DNA from: Alnus glutinosa
Taxonomy: Eukaryota; Streptophyta; Magnoliopsida; Fagales; Betulaceae
Direction of reading: 5' to 3'
Assembly: GCF_958979055.1 (NCBI RefSeq)
Contig: NC_084886.1
Span: 3,677,001 to 3,741,000 of the forward strand
Length of the DNA stretch: 64,000 bases
Shown: piece after piece, positions 34,549-47,120 of the stretch
How the letters are laid out: each line of letters begins with the position of its first letter
Position numbering within the stretch: the first letter of the stretch is position 1
Position numbers and translations under genes: made by a program
Notes under the pieces: model-generated
Told to the model about the DNA's origin: nothing
Databases searched by the model: none
The model's input: the letters and a program-made list of their open reading frames with translations, nothing else

Positions 34549-37275
34549 ATGGAGGAGACAATGAAGCGTTTGGATGGAGCCGTGGAGTGGCTTAGACCCT
34601 TTGCTGAGACCAACTGTTGGGACTATTGTGTTGTTTGGACATTGGGAGATGATCCCTCCAGGTGTTTGTGACTCCAAACATTTCCAACCACACCCAATAC
34701 GATCAGTTTTTTGACAGTACTCTTTTCAAGTTCCAATCATCTCTGTTCATTTTTCAGTGTTCATTGCTTTTGTAGGTTTATTGAATGGATGGGTTGCTGT
34801 TGTAGTGGTGCTGGTTGTGAGAATGACAATGTCAAAGAGCAAACTTTGTCTCCTCTTTGCAGGGATACCCACTTTGAGCATCCCATGAGAACAAAGGCAT
34901 GTGAGGCTCTTGCTCGGCTTCCTTCTTCTATGCCACTGTATTCTGGGTACAAACTCTCTTTCTTTCTATCATTGTGCCATAAAAAGAATATCAAGAAACA
35001 CTAATATGAAAGATTGGGAACCAGGTTACATGGAGAGGTTGTGATATCAGCGCAACCCAGGTGGATTTGCCATGCCAATGCCTTCAATTCAGATACTTCA
35101 AATGTGGGTATACCAATTTGCTTTCAGATAAGTTAGCCTATTGATATGGGCTTGAAGTTGATCACAAATTCCCAAGATAACATAGAATGCATGTCATGTT
35201 TCAGTGGAACTTTGGTCCATTCGTATTAGGTTTCAACCATAACTTTTAAGCCGGTTGTGCTTCGAAAGTCCTCTGATCTTCACAACATTTTAGTTTTATC
35301 TATCTCATATTGATTAATTAGATTGAGTTTGTGCCCGTGCCTGCTTCCTAGTGACCAAAAACCGAAAGCCCAAAGATCCAGGCTTCAGGCTGTAAGACAC
35401 ATTTTTCTTAAAAGTTCCTCATCAAGTAGTTGATGATATTCTTGAAAAATTGACGATGCTGCTAAGACATGGGACATCCTGCAGATCTTTTACATCATAG
35501 TTCACCATGTTTCAGAGGATCATGACTGAATTTAGACTGGCTATCAGAACGCTTAGAGGTGTTACTTCATCCAATAAGACACACCGTTTAACTTGCCCAA
35601 AATGTTATTTTGCCAGGATTCAATTGGAACCCAAGTTCTGATCCCAGTTGCTGGTGGGCTTATTGAGCTCTTTGTCGCCAAGCATGTAAGATTTGCTTTG
35701 CTCTTTGTTTTAATTTCTGCATTTGTAGTTTGGATATTCTCCTCCAGTTTGTAAAAATATATAATTCTTCTTTTCAGATACCAATAGATCAAAAGATCAT
35801 AGAGTTAATCACCGCTAAGTGTGATGTGTCTTTGGACCAAGGAGCCATGAGTGCCTGTAGCGATACCAGTCTGACCCTCGATGAATATCATCTTGATCAA
35901 TTGTCTGAGGAGTACTTTCAACATTGGCCACTTACCCTGCACTTGTTAAGTTCCAATCCTAGGATACAGGTTCTGCCTCCAGTGACCCAGTCCAGCTCCT
36001 ATCCTAGTGCTGAAGGATCATCCAGCAGTTCCAATCCTTCGAATGACTGTCCATCGTTTGATTTAAATTCTGATTTTATCAATCTACATGGCTCTGGGAA
36101 GCAGTCAATTGGTAAATTTTCTGGCTCTAAAAATTACAATCATAACGAGAGTTCATTGAAGCAACAGGCAGATTTGGTTTCAAATTGTGGCAATGTGGTA
36201 GAAAATGATGAAGGAAAAGTTGTCCAGAAGCCAGGTAGAGAACGTTATCATTCCAAAAATCTTGTCACCGAGCGGAAAAGGAGGAACAGGATTAAAGATG
36301 GGCTTTTCACTCTACGCGCTTTGGTCCCAAAGATAACCAAGGTTAAGACAATGAATCTGTCAAATACTATAGTATTGAATTGGTCTCCTTTTTTACATAG
36401 TTCTTTTTTCTCCATTTTTACTCAGTTTTTATTCTGTTTCATTTAATGAATTTCTAGATGGATAGAGCTTCAATTCCTGCAGATGCAATTGAATATATAC
36501 AAGAGTTGAAGAAGGAGGTGGAGCAACTTCAGGATGAGCTCAGGGAAATTGAAGAAGTGGACTGCAAGATGAATAAAGCAGAGTTGAAGTTCACAACATC
36601 AGATAGAATCCACAACGGCAGCACCACATGTTTGCCGCCTACTGAGCAGAACCGCGGCTCATCTAGCTTTGTAGAACAGAAGCAAACAGAGGTACACAGA
36701 GCTAGCATAACCTTTAGATGTCACTACCAATGTCTGTGATCAGTTTGTTATTTTAACATGTCTCAGTAAATGGATGCTCCATTCTTTTTTGTGTTGAAAC
36801 CTTTCCTTAGGTGCAAGTGGAAGTGAACCAAATGAGCCAAAGAGAATTCTTGATTAAATTCTACTGTGAGCAGAAACAAGGTGGGTTTTCGAGGTTGATG
36901 GAGGCTTTAAATTCGTTAGGGCTTCAAGTAGCTGATGCCAATATCACCACATTCTGTGGCATGGTCCTGAACATTCTCAAGGTTGAGGTAAGATTTCAAG
37001 CAATGGAATACTAACATGGAATTAGGAGATATGAAATCAGTGGTTAACTGCTTAAATGTCTAGGATCTGCCAGTCCATATTACTGAAAGAGCCAGCAAGT
37101 TAGTAAATATCATCATAACCAGAACCATGAAGAAAAAAAAGAATAACATTGTATGTGTTATTGGATCATCTTTCTGATACAAAATAACATTGTATGTGTT
37201 CCCCAGGCTAAGAAGGACATTCAAACACAAAAATTGAGGGACTCTTTGATCGAGCTAGCAAAGTTTAGACTATAA
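34549..37275 (+). CDS. BHLH90: bHLH transcription factor, bHLH90-like
   Basis: Nuclear DNA-binding regulator. Eight exons: 34549-34661, 34776-34946, 35025-35103, 35617-35685, 35778-36341, 36458-36691, 36811-36987 and 37207-37275. All have GT-AG borders and join in frame to 491 residues. The order is a bHLH-MYC N-terminal domain (EWLRPFAETNCWDYCVVWTL, then DDPSRFIEWMGCCCSG), a Ser-rich linker, the bHLH at about 298-350 with basic region KNLVTERKRRNRIKD, helix-loop-helix GLFTLRALVPKITKMDRASI, and a leucine-rich second helix. An ACT-like C-terminal fold (REFLIKFYCEQKQGGFSRLM) follows. The Glu-Arg pair that reads E-boxes is present. The GCCCSG N-terminus and overall order match Arabidopsis bHLH90, a relative of the AMS/FAMA group. 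The gene is complete. Confidence 0.9.
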
Positions 37276-38263
37276 CATCAGACAGTTGACTGACAAAGTT
37301 TTTACACCTCCTCTATCAATATAGCATCACTTGATACTGCATGATTGTTGACATGTCCTGTAAACTTCAAATTTAGTATAATATATCTTGGAAAAAATGA
37401 AAGTAGAGAAGGCTGAAATTTTAGCTTTCTTATTTTGTATTTTTTCTTCATTTCGTTTATGATGCTCGATCGGGGTTCATCAAGTGGGTCTTATCCGTAA
37501 CTTTCTTACCTTTTGTTTCATTTGTGAGAAATCTAGGCAAACTCTGATTTTGAATGGATTTGAGGATTTTACAATCATGTATTGCCTATTGTTCCTTTTC
37601 AAACCAATAACTTGATTCTTCTGTACAAAAAACTTCCATGTCACAACTCTTCCGATTCCCTGGTTGATGGCTTTTGGTATAACCGTATAATAATCCACCT
37701 ACACTAAGCACATGAAATCTGAAGAGCAAATAGGGAAAATGTGAAAACCAGGGAGGGTTACGGCCCCCTGGCCCCCTGGTTCTGTCTATGATTTCCATAT
37801 TAATATAGGATAATGGCTTTCAAATAAAACTTAAATTGCAATTTTAAAACCATACACTGTAATGTGATTCTTCTAGCAGAAACGAGAAAAAGAACACACT
37901 AATTATAGAAGTAACTGATATGCGTTAAATATGTAATACACTGAATCATTACACCATAATAAAACATTTATCACAATAAGTATCCTCACAAAACTAGTCT
38001 TACCTTGGTATTGAAAAGACACGATTGTTGATATTAAAAATTACCTTCCAATAAAACTCGCACTTTACAAGCTTCCCCCACTCTGCTGATAATTTGAGGG
38101 ACTCATGATCAACCAAGATTCTCATAGAAAAAAATAAATAAAAATGAAAAGCTTTACACAATAGTTAAGTGAGATTAAGTCAAACAAAGGCCGTCCCTGC
38201 ATAAGATAGCCTTTTCCGGTATGCCGTGTGGGTCAAGTAATGTGCAGAAGAAATCACCATTAG
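37276..38263. other. Spacer between convergent bHLH and PERK genes
   Basis: Should contain both 3'UTRs. No other gene or bounded element was seen. Confidence 0.5.
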
Positions 38264-41200
38264 TCAAAACCGACGCCCATTGCCATATCTGTGCTCGCCG
38301 TTATGTGCATTAATGGCTTTAGTTTCTGATTCACCACTTGAAGCATCCCGGAACCTCGCTGAAGATTGAGATCCAGATATTTCTCTATAATTGTATTCTC
38401 CACTGTACATGTCATATTCTGAGCCATCGCTGCCGATTGCCATCCTCCTGAATCTTGAAATTTCATGATTGTATTGGCCAGAATCATATATAGTGCTCTG
38501 ACCATATTTCACCCCATTAGAAAGATCAGACATTTCACCTTCACTGTCTAGTGCTCTCACCACCTGAAATTAAGGGCCACAATTGTTCAAGTCAGAGAGA
38601 ACTGCCACAAGAATGATGGAGGTGGAAAATATTTACATGCTAGTTGCCGAGGATAAGAGGTTCAGTTCCATTAAGCATATTGTTTACATTTTCTATGCAT
38701 GAGATTGTATTGACTCAACAAAAAGGAATCAAGAAGTGCTGTTTATTAGTATCACCTGTGCCATGCGAGGCCGTTTTGGAGCAGAATGGCGAACACACGC
38801 AGCAGCTGCCTCGATCATTCGGAACATTTCACTCTCCACATAATGCTTTTCAAGCCTTGGATCTACTAATTCACCAAAATCACCAGTTTCAAGGGCATGA
38901 ATAAGGTGTGGGCGAGCCTGACAAGACATTGTTCAAAGGGAACCAAGAGAGGATTGTAAGAAAACCATTATTAGCAGCATTCTAACAGATTAAACATAAA
39001 GGTACCCTCCCCCACCCCCCCCCCCAAAAAATAATAATCTAAAAGGTATCTAATTCAGCTCAAAAGACCTTCCACTTTTTATTTTTTTCCTTCTAAGCAA
39101 CAAGGAAAATGGGGATTACAAGGAGATATCTTTCCTACTGATGATTCTAATTGAAGAGTGAAAAGGGAAAGAATTGGGAAGGCTTCCGAAAATTCTATTG
39201 GAAGCGGCCCACTTTGCAACGTGATGTGCTAGGTGATTAGTACTCCTGAAAATTTTAATGGCAGTCCCATCTCAAGAGAAGGTGGAGGCGTGGAGCTGCT
39301 CCTATCACCTATGATAGGAGCAAAAGTCCAATAAAAAAAAGAGCCTAGCTTTGTTGATGGCTACTAGTGTGATATGACATGGGAAATCACTGGGCAAAGT
39401 GTAAAGGATTTTTTGATCAATTATAAGGTCATGGAGTCTTCAGCTATTTGTCCTAGTCAAACAAATCTGGACTTGAAATTGAGCTAAATTGATCACTGGG
39501 CATATATATGATTTCAGGCAATATTATTAGCCTCCTCAGGCAACTGTTGGCTCTGTACACGGTATACCCTAATATTGTCCTTCAAGAAGAAACCACATTT
39601 ACAATCTTGTTTGATCACAACATGTCATATTTCAGAAGTCATGATTGATTACCCTTGCATAGATTCAGCAGGTTACAGGGAAGAATTCTGGGCTATCCTG
39701 ATTCCTCAAAGCCAAACCCCAAGCAATGCTAGAAATTTATGATAGTTTTTGGTAATAGGTAGAACTGGAATTGGAAAGTTCTGTACGTACTCATTCTCAA
39801 ATCTCCATGTAACCCATTGTAAGGTGCAATGGTGCATGGGAGAAAGATTTCATTCAGTGAAAACACAAGGCAAGGGGAGAAAGATGAAACATTTTCACCT
39901 CTGGAGAAAAAGCCTACTTAAACATTTTCACTTTTTTCAAATATTAAGTAATGATATTTGCCAAAGATAATACCAGAATATGAACATTTTTATTTTTTAT
40001 TTTTTATTGTATTACTTATATTTCTACAGGCTCTGAAGAGATCAAATTAGGTGTAATCTCCAAAAAGTCCTTCATCAGTCCTCCAATAAAGAATACTACA
40101 TAAGTATATTATGAAGCATTTAAAGAGAATGTCCAGTGATAATTCATACCCATTCAACCAAACTCTCATCCCCCAAAGGCTGACTTGCGTCAACAGGTTT
40201 ACGCCCTGTGAGAAGCTCAAGAAGCACAACTCCAAATGAGAATACATCTGATCTATCTGTCAATTTTCCGCTTGATGCATACTCCGGTGCCATGTACCTG
40301 AACCCCCAAATTGAAAATTGATTATGCAAAGTTGCAACCTTGTGTTATGAACGGCGCTATTAAAAGCAAATTATCAGGAAACATTTTGAGGGGTCAAACA
40401 CTATCACGTAGGGGTATCAATTCGTGTTCGTGTGTCGGGTTTGAGTTGTGTCGAGGCACATGGGTATGAGACCACTACACCCAAACTTGATAATTTCATG
40501 TTAATTTCGTCTCGGGTTCGAAGGTCATGTAAAAAATTGTTAGCCCTAAATTTCGGATTGGGGTTGTGTCAAGATATGAGTATAAAACTATATAACTCGA
40601 CCCATTTAATTAAACAGGTCAAACTCTTCAACCATAATCCACTAATTTCATGTTCGGATTGTGTCAAATTCGTGAGTCGATGTATTAATTATGAATACAA
40701 CACGGGAGTTTTTGGTTTTACAGATTCAAATCATATCCTGAAATCACAACTACTTTCTGACCTTCTAAAGAGTTGATACATTAGACTGTTGCAGTTAATT
40801 ATCCAACCTGGTTAATTTTCTAATTTTAGAACTTAATAAATAATAATGGGTCACAGTAACTGAAAGTTCCTAACCCGCTCCGACTCTGTCTACATTTGTT
40901 AGAGGTATTTGCCATTTATATATAGTACTGTAACTACATCTTTCTCAGGAAGAGAAGAAAGAAAAAGAAAAAGGAAACATATTCGTAAATAAACTTCAAT
41001 ATGCAATATTGGTGGTCAGGTGTTGCAGGCTTTCAAACCTACCCAAATGTCCCCATCACTCGAGTTGATACATGGGTATGCGTGTCATTTGCTAGTTTGG
41101 CAAGTCCAAAGTCTGCAACCTGTGCCTCAAAAGCATCATCCAAGAGAATATTTGCTGACTTGATGTCTCTGTGAATAATTTTTGGATGGCCTACAATTAA

Positions 41201-41425
41201 ACAGATCACAGTGAGAAGAAAAATAATCAGATCGATATGATGATATCATATTGACAGGAGTTCATACAATTTGTTCTTCATTTTCATGCAATAGATGAGA
41301 AATAAGCAAGAAAAGGGATACATAGTACATACAATCTTCATGTAAATATGCCAAGCCCTTGGCAGAACCTAAAGCAATCTTGATTCTTTTGACCCAATCC
41401 AACACCGGCATTCCTTGGCCTACAG

Positions 41426-41461
<36 letters not shown>

Positions 41462-43091
41462 AAGAATCAAAGACATGAATAATAATGTTTGAGAAAACAA
41501 GAAAAATGAATTCCCCTCATACCATGCAAATGATGCTCAAGAGTTTTATTTGGAACGAATTCATAGATGAGCAGTCTCTGCTGCTCAGAGATGCAATAGC
41601 CCACCAAGGAGACCAAATGCCGATGATGGACACGGCTAATGATTTCGACTTCTGCCCTGAACTCCCGCTCGCCTTGTCCGCTACCTGCCTTGAGCTGCTT
41701 AACTGCCACCACTTTTCCATCAGGCAGCCAGCCCTTGTAAACGCATCCAAACCCACCCTCACCCAAAACATTTTGGCCAGAAAACCCACTTGTTATTTCC
41801 ATCACTTCTTCATAGCTGAAAAAGGACTTTCCGCTGCTTATGCAGCCGCTAGAATCTGGTGCCCCTCCATGGTACATATTCCCTCCTCTTTGACTCCCAT
41901 AGCTACTTGCAAAGGAAGAATTATTATAGCCATCTACTCCACTGTGCCCCATTGCCTGTTGCTGGTTGTAGTAATATCCATCTATGATAGAAAATGTTAA
42001 GAGTATAAGTTAAATCAATAAATTCATAATTTGATAAGTGACGATTTAACAGAAAAAAGAAAAAAAAGAAAAGAAAAAAAGAACTCATATTAATAACTCA
42101 CAAAGACAATTTAGACACATGTTAAGCAATTCAGCAGACCTCAAATTAAATATTTTTGTATTTTACCTGATCTCACAGAAGCGTTTTTGGGGGGCATGTA
42201 ATGGGAGCCATAGAGCTGTTTTCTTCTTCTTTTTCTTCGGATTGAGGACACAAAAAATAGTGCAATTAAGGCTATGATGAACACTCCCGCCACTGCCGCC
42301 CCAATGAAAGTCCCACTTGATCCTGACGGTGAGCTGGAGCTTCCCTTAGAGTTAGAGGAGGAACCTTCAGTTTTGGTGTTGGAGGAATGAGTGGATGGCG
42401 GAGGCGGTGGAGAAGACTTGGAATGTGTTCGAGGGGAAAGCTCAGTTGGTGGAGAAGGGCTCGATATCTTGGGTGGCGGCGGTGAACTGGGCTTGGCCTC
42501 CGAAGAGATGGCTGTTGGAGGAGAAAGGGATGGTGGTGGTGGAGATTGTTGAATAGGTAAAACAGTAGGAAGAGGAGGAGGAGGAGGAGAAGGAGAAGGA
42601 GAAGGAGGAGGAGGAGAATGTGGGGGGGATTGTGATATTGGTGATGGAGGTGGGAATTGTTTAGCAGGAGGAGGAGAAGGAGGAGAAGCCGATGGGGGTG
42701 GTGGTGAAACTATCGAATTTGATGGTGATGATGGTGGTGGAGGTCCCAAATTCAACGGAGGCGGAGGGGTACCAGAACTTGAGCCCGGCGGCGACGAACT
42801 AGGTGGCGGGGAACCAAATTTTGAAGGCGGTCCATTCACCTTTGATTTCGATTCCGAATCCGGAGGTAGAGGTGGAAGAGGAGAGGACTTGGGTGGCGAA
42901 GAGAATGAAGAATAATCGTCTGGTGGAGGAGAGGATGAGTTTGGTGGGGGAGGACCTCCTTTCCCACCCGACGTTGAAGCCTCCGGCGGAGGCTGAGGCG
43001 AAGACTCTGAAGATGGTGGCGATTTCGAGCTTCTCGGTGGTGGAGGAGACTTATTTGAAGAAGAACCCGGCGTTCCCGCCGAGTCTGACAT
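38264..43091 (-). CDS. Proline-rich extensin-like receptor kinase (PERK family)
   Basis: Plasma-membrane receptor-like Ser/Thr kinase thought to sense the cell wall. Seven exons on the minus strand: 42167-43091, 41523-41981, 41333-41419, 41043-41190, 40150-40297, 38756-38917 and 38264-38563, giving 742 residues. There is no classical signal peptide, as is normal for PERKs. Residues 1-255 are Pro/Ser-rich with many SPPPP-type repeats. A transmembrane helix [20 protein letters not shown] at about 262-284 is followed by RRKRRRK. Kinase domain about 373-645: [11 protein letters not shown] loop, VAVKQLK lysine, HRDIKSAN with catalytic Asp 499, DFG Asp 517, then [20 protein letters not shown]. The acidic tail ends YGNGRRF. 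All kinase residues are present, so it should be active. Intron 2 is only 103 nt and mostly (TA)n. Confidence 0.93.
40400..40730. mobile_element. hAT-like repeat in PERK intron
   Basis: TAGGGGTATCAATTCGTGTT opens a stretch rich in TCGTGT, GTCGGGTTTGAG and AACTCGACCC words in both orientations. Plant hAT-type MITEs often carry this GTTCGTGT motif set. No clear right border or target repeat. Confidence 0.35.
41438..41459. repeat. (TA)n tract filling a short PERK intron
   Basis: About 11 TA units inside the 103-nt intron 41420-41522, very close to its 3' splice site on the minus strand. Likely length-variable. Confidence 0.75.
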
Positions 43092-43521
43092 TGATCTCCT
43101 TTTGCTAGATTGTATATCTTTCTTTGGTTGTCTTCTTATATTGTTCTTTTCCTTTCCTTTCCTTTCAAAGGCTTCTCAAACTAATCTTTCTATTCTACGT
43201 TGTTTCAAACGTTAACAGCAACAACCTCTTTCATGAACAATGGAAGCCAAAACTCCATGAGACAAAACTTGCACCCAAAGAAATATTAATTGTAACCTCG
43301 CGCGGTTGCATGAAAATGGAGCTACGATGCGTGGATTTGCATGGGATTCTGAGCCATTTCCAGAGGGTTTGCCGAAATTTGGTTAAGAGATGGCCGGCGT
43401 GATTCAACGAGGCTCAAAATACCATCCAACAACAACAACAACAACCCAATAAATTTCTCTTTTTGGCTTTTTTTCTTTTTTTAGTACATTGGGTTAGATC
43501 AAACCAAATGTTTACTATTTT

Positions 43522-43524
<3 letters not shown>

Positions 43525-43587
<63 letters not shown>
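43525..43587. repeat. Long (TA)n microsatellite upstream of PERK
   Basis: About 31 perfect TA units, 430 bases upstream of the PERK start codon, after an (ACA)n tract at 43428-43444. A strong candidate for length variation among individuals. Confidence 0.85.
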
Positions 43588-43589
<2 letters not shown>

Positions 43590-43737
43590 CATTTGTTATT
43601 TTAAAATGTGATAAACTGCGAGTAATAAATATTGAATTAATTCTTTCAATTCAGCTTATTCAACAAATATGTGATTATTAAAGCATTTTGAATATCGCAT
43701 GTTTTAAGAATATATTTTAATTTAATAGGTTGGATTT

Positions 43738-43810
43738 TTATTTTTTTTTTACATGTTCATACAAGAGAGGAATGAGAGATTCGAACTAATAACCTCCGCT
43801 TCATTTCTTC
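43738..43810 (-). mobile_element. tRNA-SINE fragment, reverse orientation
   Basis: The minus strand reads AATGAAGCGGAGGTTATTAG, TTCGAATCTCTC, a GTATGAACATGT stretch and an A-tail. This is the B-box half of the SINE family at 24131. The A-box half is missing. Confidence 0.6.
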
Positions 43811-45631
43811 CACCCCATTTAGAAAAAAGAATTTGTTCAACAATAACTATAATAATAAATATTAATGTAACAAATTTGGACCTTTGAATATCAAAACAAT
43901 GATACGAGAAAATATGCGTCCTAAAATAATCTACAAACTCTAGAAGACTTTCATTAACTTTGTTGTATTAATCTCTTGTTACTTGGCTGTCGGTTGGTTA
44001 AATCCAACGGTAGAGTGCCATTGAATTTCGGGTTACCGCGTAACGCAAACTGGGTGAAGGTGGTAGCGGCGTTTTTCGGGTCGGGGATGTTGATCAATCC
44101 GGACCCGCCTAGATACTGGGGCGCATAAGATGTGTTTTTAAGATGGATATATACTGGGCCTTCTGAGCTAGCTGGATCCGCTCACGTGTGGAAATGGCAC
44201 TCGGATCCACTAGTTGGAAAATGTTTGGATTTTGTTTAATTAGAGGAAAATATTGTAGAATTTCATTAAAGTGCTCATAGCAAGTAAAATATCACCAATA
44301 AATACATGATAATTTTTCATTCAAACTTGCTTTAAAGAGTGATAAATGACCGTTTTCACTAAGCAGTGAGCTGTTTCGTTTGCTTCTTCATTAGTGTGCC
44401 TTACATATCATAATTAAAAACTATTCAGTATAATTTTTGCATTAATTAGTGTCCTTCATTACTCAAAGCATTTACTATTTCCAATGACCATAACACGTTG
44501 AGGGAAAATGCCTGATATACTATTGAACCTGCGTGCCAAAAATTTGTTTTGTATGATGACCGTAATTGTTAGTACAATTTTTGTTACGGTGTGAACGGTA
44601 CATTTTTTAATGTTTTTTACATTCTTCAAGAATATTGTAAAACAATTAAAATTAAGAGACCTTTTTGGGGTCTCATTTCGATGCTTAAATTAATTTATGA
44701 GATAAAAATATGTTCTATGCATAAAATATTCAGTCGGTCGTTTATACCTGAGGTATGGACATATTTATAAGCAAAGAGGTAGAGGTAAACCTGAATTAAG
44801 TTTTTTGCTCCTTGATCTAGAAGTGCTGTCAAAGTTTTATCTGGACTTGGATTCCTTAGTAGACGTAAGATCTGGTCCAGATTTTCAAGGATCCAATTCA
44901 ACTTAGAGAAGAGTTCTAATCCGAATTTCCTGGGATGAAGTTGATACCTAAGTTCCCGGGACATACTTGTCTCAGGCCTTAGCTGAATGAATTGACTCTT
45001 GGTCCCGGGGTGTCTACATTCCCAGGACTCAATCAAGATGTATCTCATGTTGCGTATTCTCAAGAATAGCTTTTACGGGGATGACTACTTAATTGGTGTT
45101 TATCTCCTAGGATAGAACTATCCAGGAGTCTTGCTATCTCAGTTTTATGGCCGTCAATTCTCTTTTTTCACCGGTACTGACTTGAAGGCTCTTGATTCTT
45201 TAAATTAGCCGGTCCGAATAGAATTATTCCCAACAATAATCAATAGGTCCTAATTGGATGTTATAGTTTGTTTTGGAAGGTCGCATGCACCTTTTCTTTT
45301 CTTTTTTTTTAGTCTTTGGATAAAAATGAAAGAAATTACAAGTATTTTTTGGATTAGGTTTTTACTTCTTTATTTTATTATTATTTGATACAGAACAAAA
45401 GAAATAAAAAATAGCGAAGTTGGAATGTGATCCAATTGACTGAAATTTGAGACCTTAATTTCCACGCCAATGGGCCGAGAGGTGCTTAATTGGTTCACTC
45501 TTACTTTTGTGCATGATTCTGCCATGAAGACAAAACTTTTCTCAATTGAGTTTGGCTTATATGGTGAAAATTTATTAAAGATCTCATTTGCAAAAATAAA
45601 CGGTGGAGGTTGTAAGATTATGGAGAATTTT

Positions 45632-45669
<38 letters not shown>

Positions 45670-46665
45670 AAGAGACAATCTTTATTATTTACTTTTGCAC
45701 AAAAATATATTTAGTAATTTTTTTACTGGAAGCAAGTCAATTTAACAATTTGCTTGTGACAAAAGAAAGGAGAAGAAAATTTCTTCCAACTTGTAAAAGT
45801 AACTTACCATCTACGAAATCACTAATAAAAATACATTAAATTTGAACAATGAATTAAGTCGATGGAATTTGTGGAGACCAATTCACTATAAATATTGTAT
45901 GTTAAAGAAATATTTGTTTCACGGAAAGATCAAGGAAAAATAATTTTTTTGCCCGTTTCTTTTGAAGGAAATTTTAAAATATTGAAAAATAAATCCCTCC
46001 AAAATAAGAAGATACCAAAAAAAAAAAAAAAAAAACTTCATGTATTAACAATTTTTTTTCTTAAAAAGGGAATACTTGGCCAACAAGATATAACAGGAAA
46101 TTAAATAGTATTTGCTCCATTTGTTAATACTTTTTAGATGTTTCTTTTTTATTATTTGAAAAAAAAAATTTGATCTGACATAAAGATAAAAATAGTTTTA
46201 AATGTTTTATATTTTTGTTTGTGTGTTAATGTTTTTATTTTAAAAAGAGAAAATAAAAAGAAAAGGATAATATTATAAAACAATAAAACTAAAATGAACT
46301 AACAAACCCATTACGAAACCCTACTAAACTTTGATATAAAACCAAAAAGAAAAAAGAAAAAAGAAAAAAGAAAAAAGAAAAAAGAAAAAAGAAAAAACAC
46401 AATACGCATGAGGTGAGGTGTTAAGTTATTAAATAATGGTAACTTGCCCTGGAAGTAACCGAAATCCTAATCCACTTCGAAGTTATTTTCTTGTATATAT
46501 CAATAGGGGCATTCGAGTAACTTCGCAATTGAATAAGATCCCTAGCCTGCACGTTACGAACCCCCACACGGTCAAAGAATTAAAGGCGTGTAATATCTAG
46601 TCCACTTGGGAGGGAAATGGCGGCACGAAATTGGTGCCTCCAATCAACCGCCAAAGAGCCCCTCC

Positions 46666-46703
<38 letters not shown>

Positions 46704-47100
46704 CATAACCCTGTTGTTTCCGTTCTTCTTCTCCAAGCAACTTGCTCGATCAATAGCCCGCATTGTTCTGCACCACGATCTTGAGAAAAGGTTTCTTGAA
46801 AAGGTTTCTTTTCTCTTTGTGGATTCTTCCTTTTCAATGGCTTTTAATTCTTGGAAGTTACTTTTAGCTCGTATCACGAACGGGATTATAATCTCCTCAA
46901 TCTTCTGATTTTTTTTATTTTTATTTTTTGGTTTACGGGGAAGTACTTGAAATTCCAACTATTATCTTAAATTAAATGGTTTAGATTATGCTTTTCAAGT
47001 TTTGTTACGGGTATTTATGTTTTTGTAATTTATTATTTGTCACGTACGCCAGATACGTTGAGATGGTGAAATCTGAATTATTTAATTAGAAATAATGGTT
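43811..47100. other. Intergenic region PERK to SRO gene
   Basis: Mostly AT-rich, with a moderately GC-rich zone near 44000-44210 and another at 44770-45200 where a minus-strand frame (44695-45063) is open but unrecognised. Poly-T about 45635-45661, an (AAAAAAG)n tract at about 46344-46398 and (TA)n at 46668-46700. The right end should be the promoter and 5'UTR of the SRO gene; CCTTTATATATA near 46665 may serve as a TATA region. Confidence 0.45.
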
Positions 47101-47120
47101 ACGATTTTGTGGATGAACAG

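Noticed and set aside
41485-42000. 171-codon plus-strand frame opposite PERK exon 2
   Set aside because: The minus strand carries a clear kinase exon with correct splice sites; this is its antisense shadow.
44695-45063. 122-codon minus-strand frame in the PERK-SRO spacer
   Set aside because: No recognised domain and no exon signals; surrounding sequence looks like an unclassified repeat, so no gene was called.
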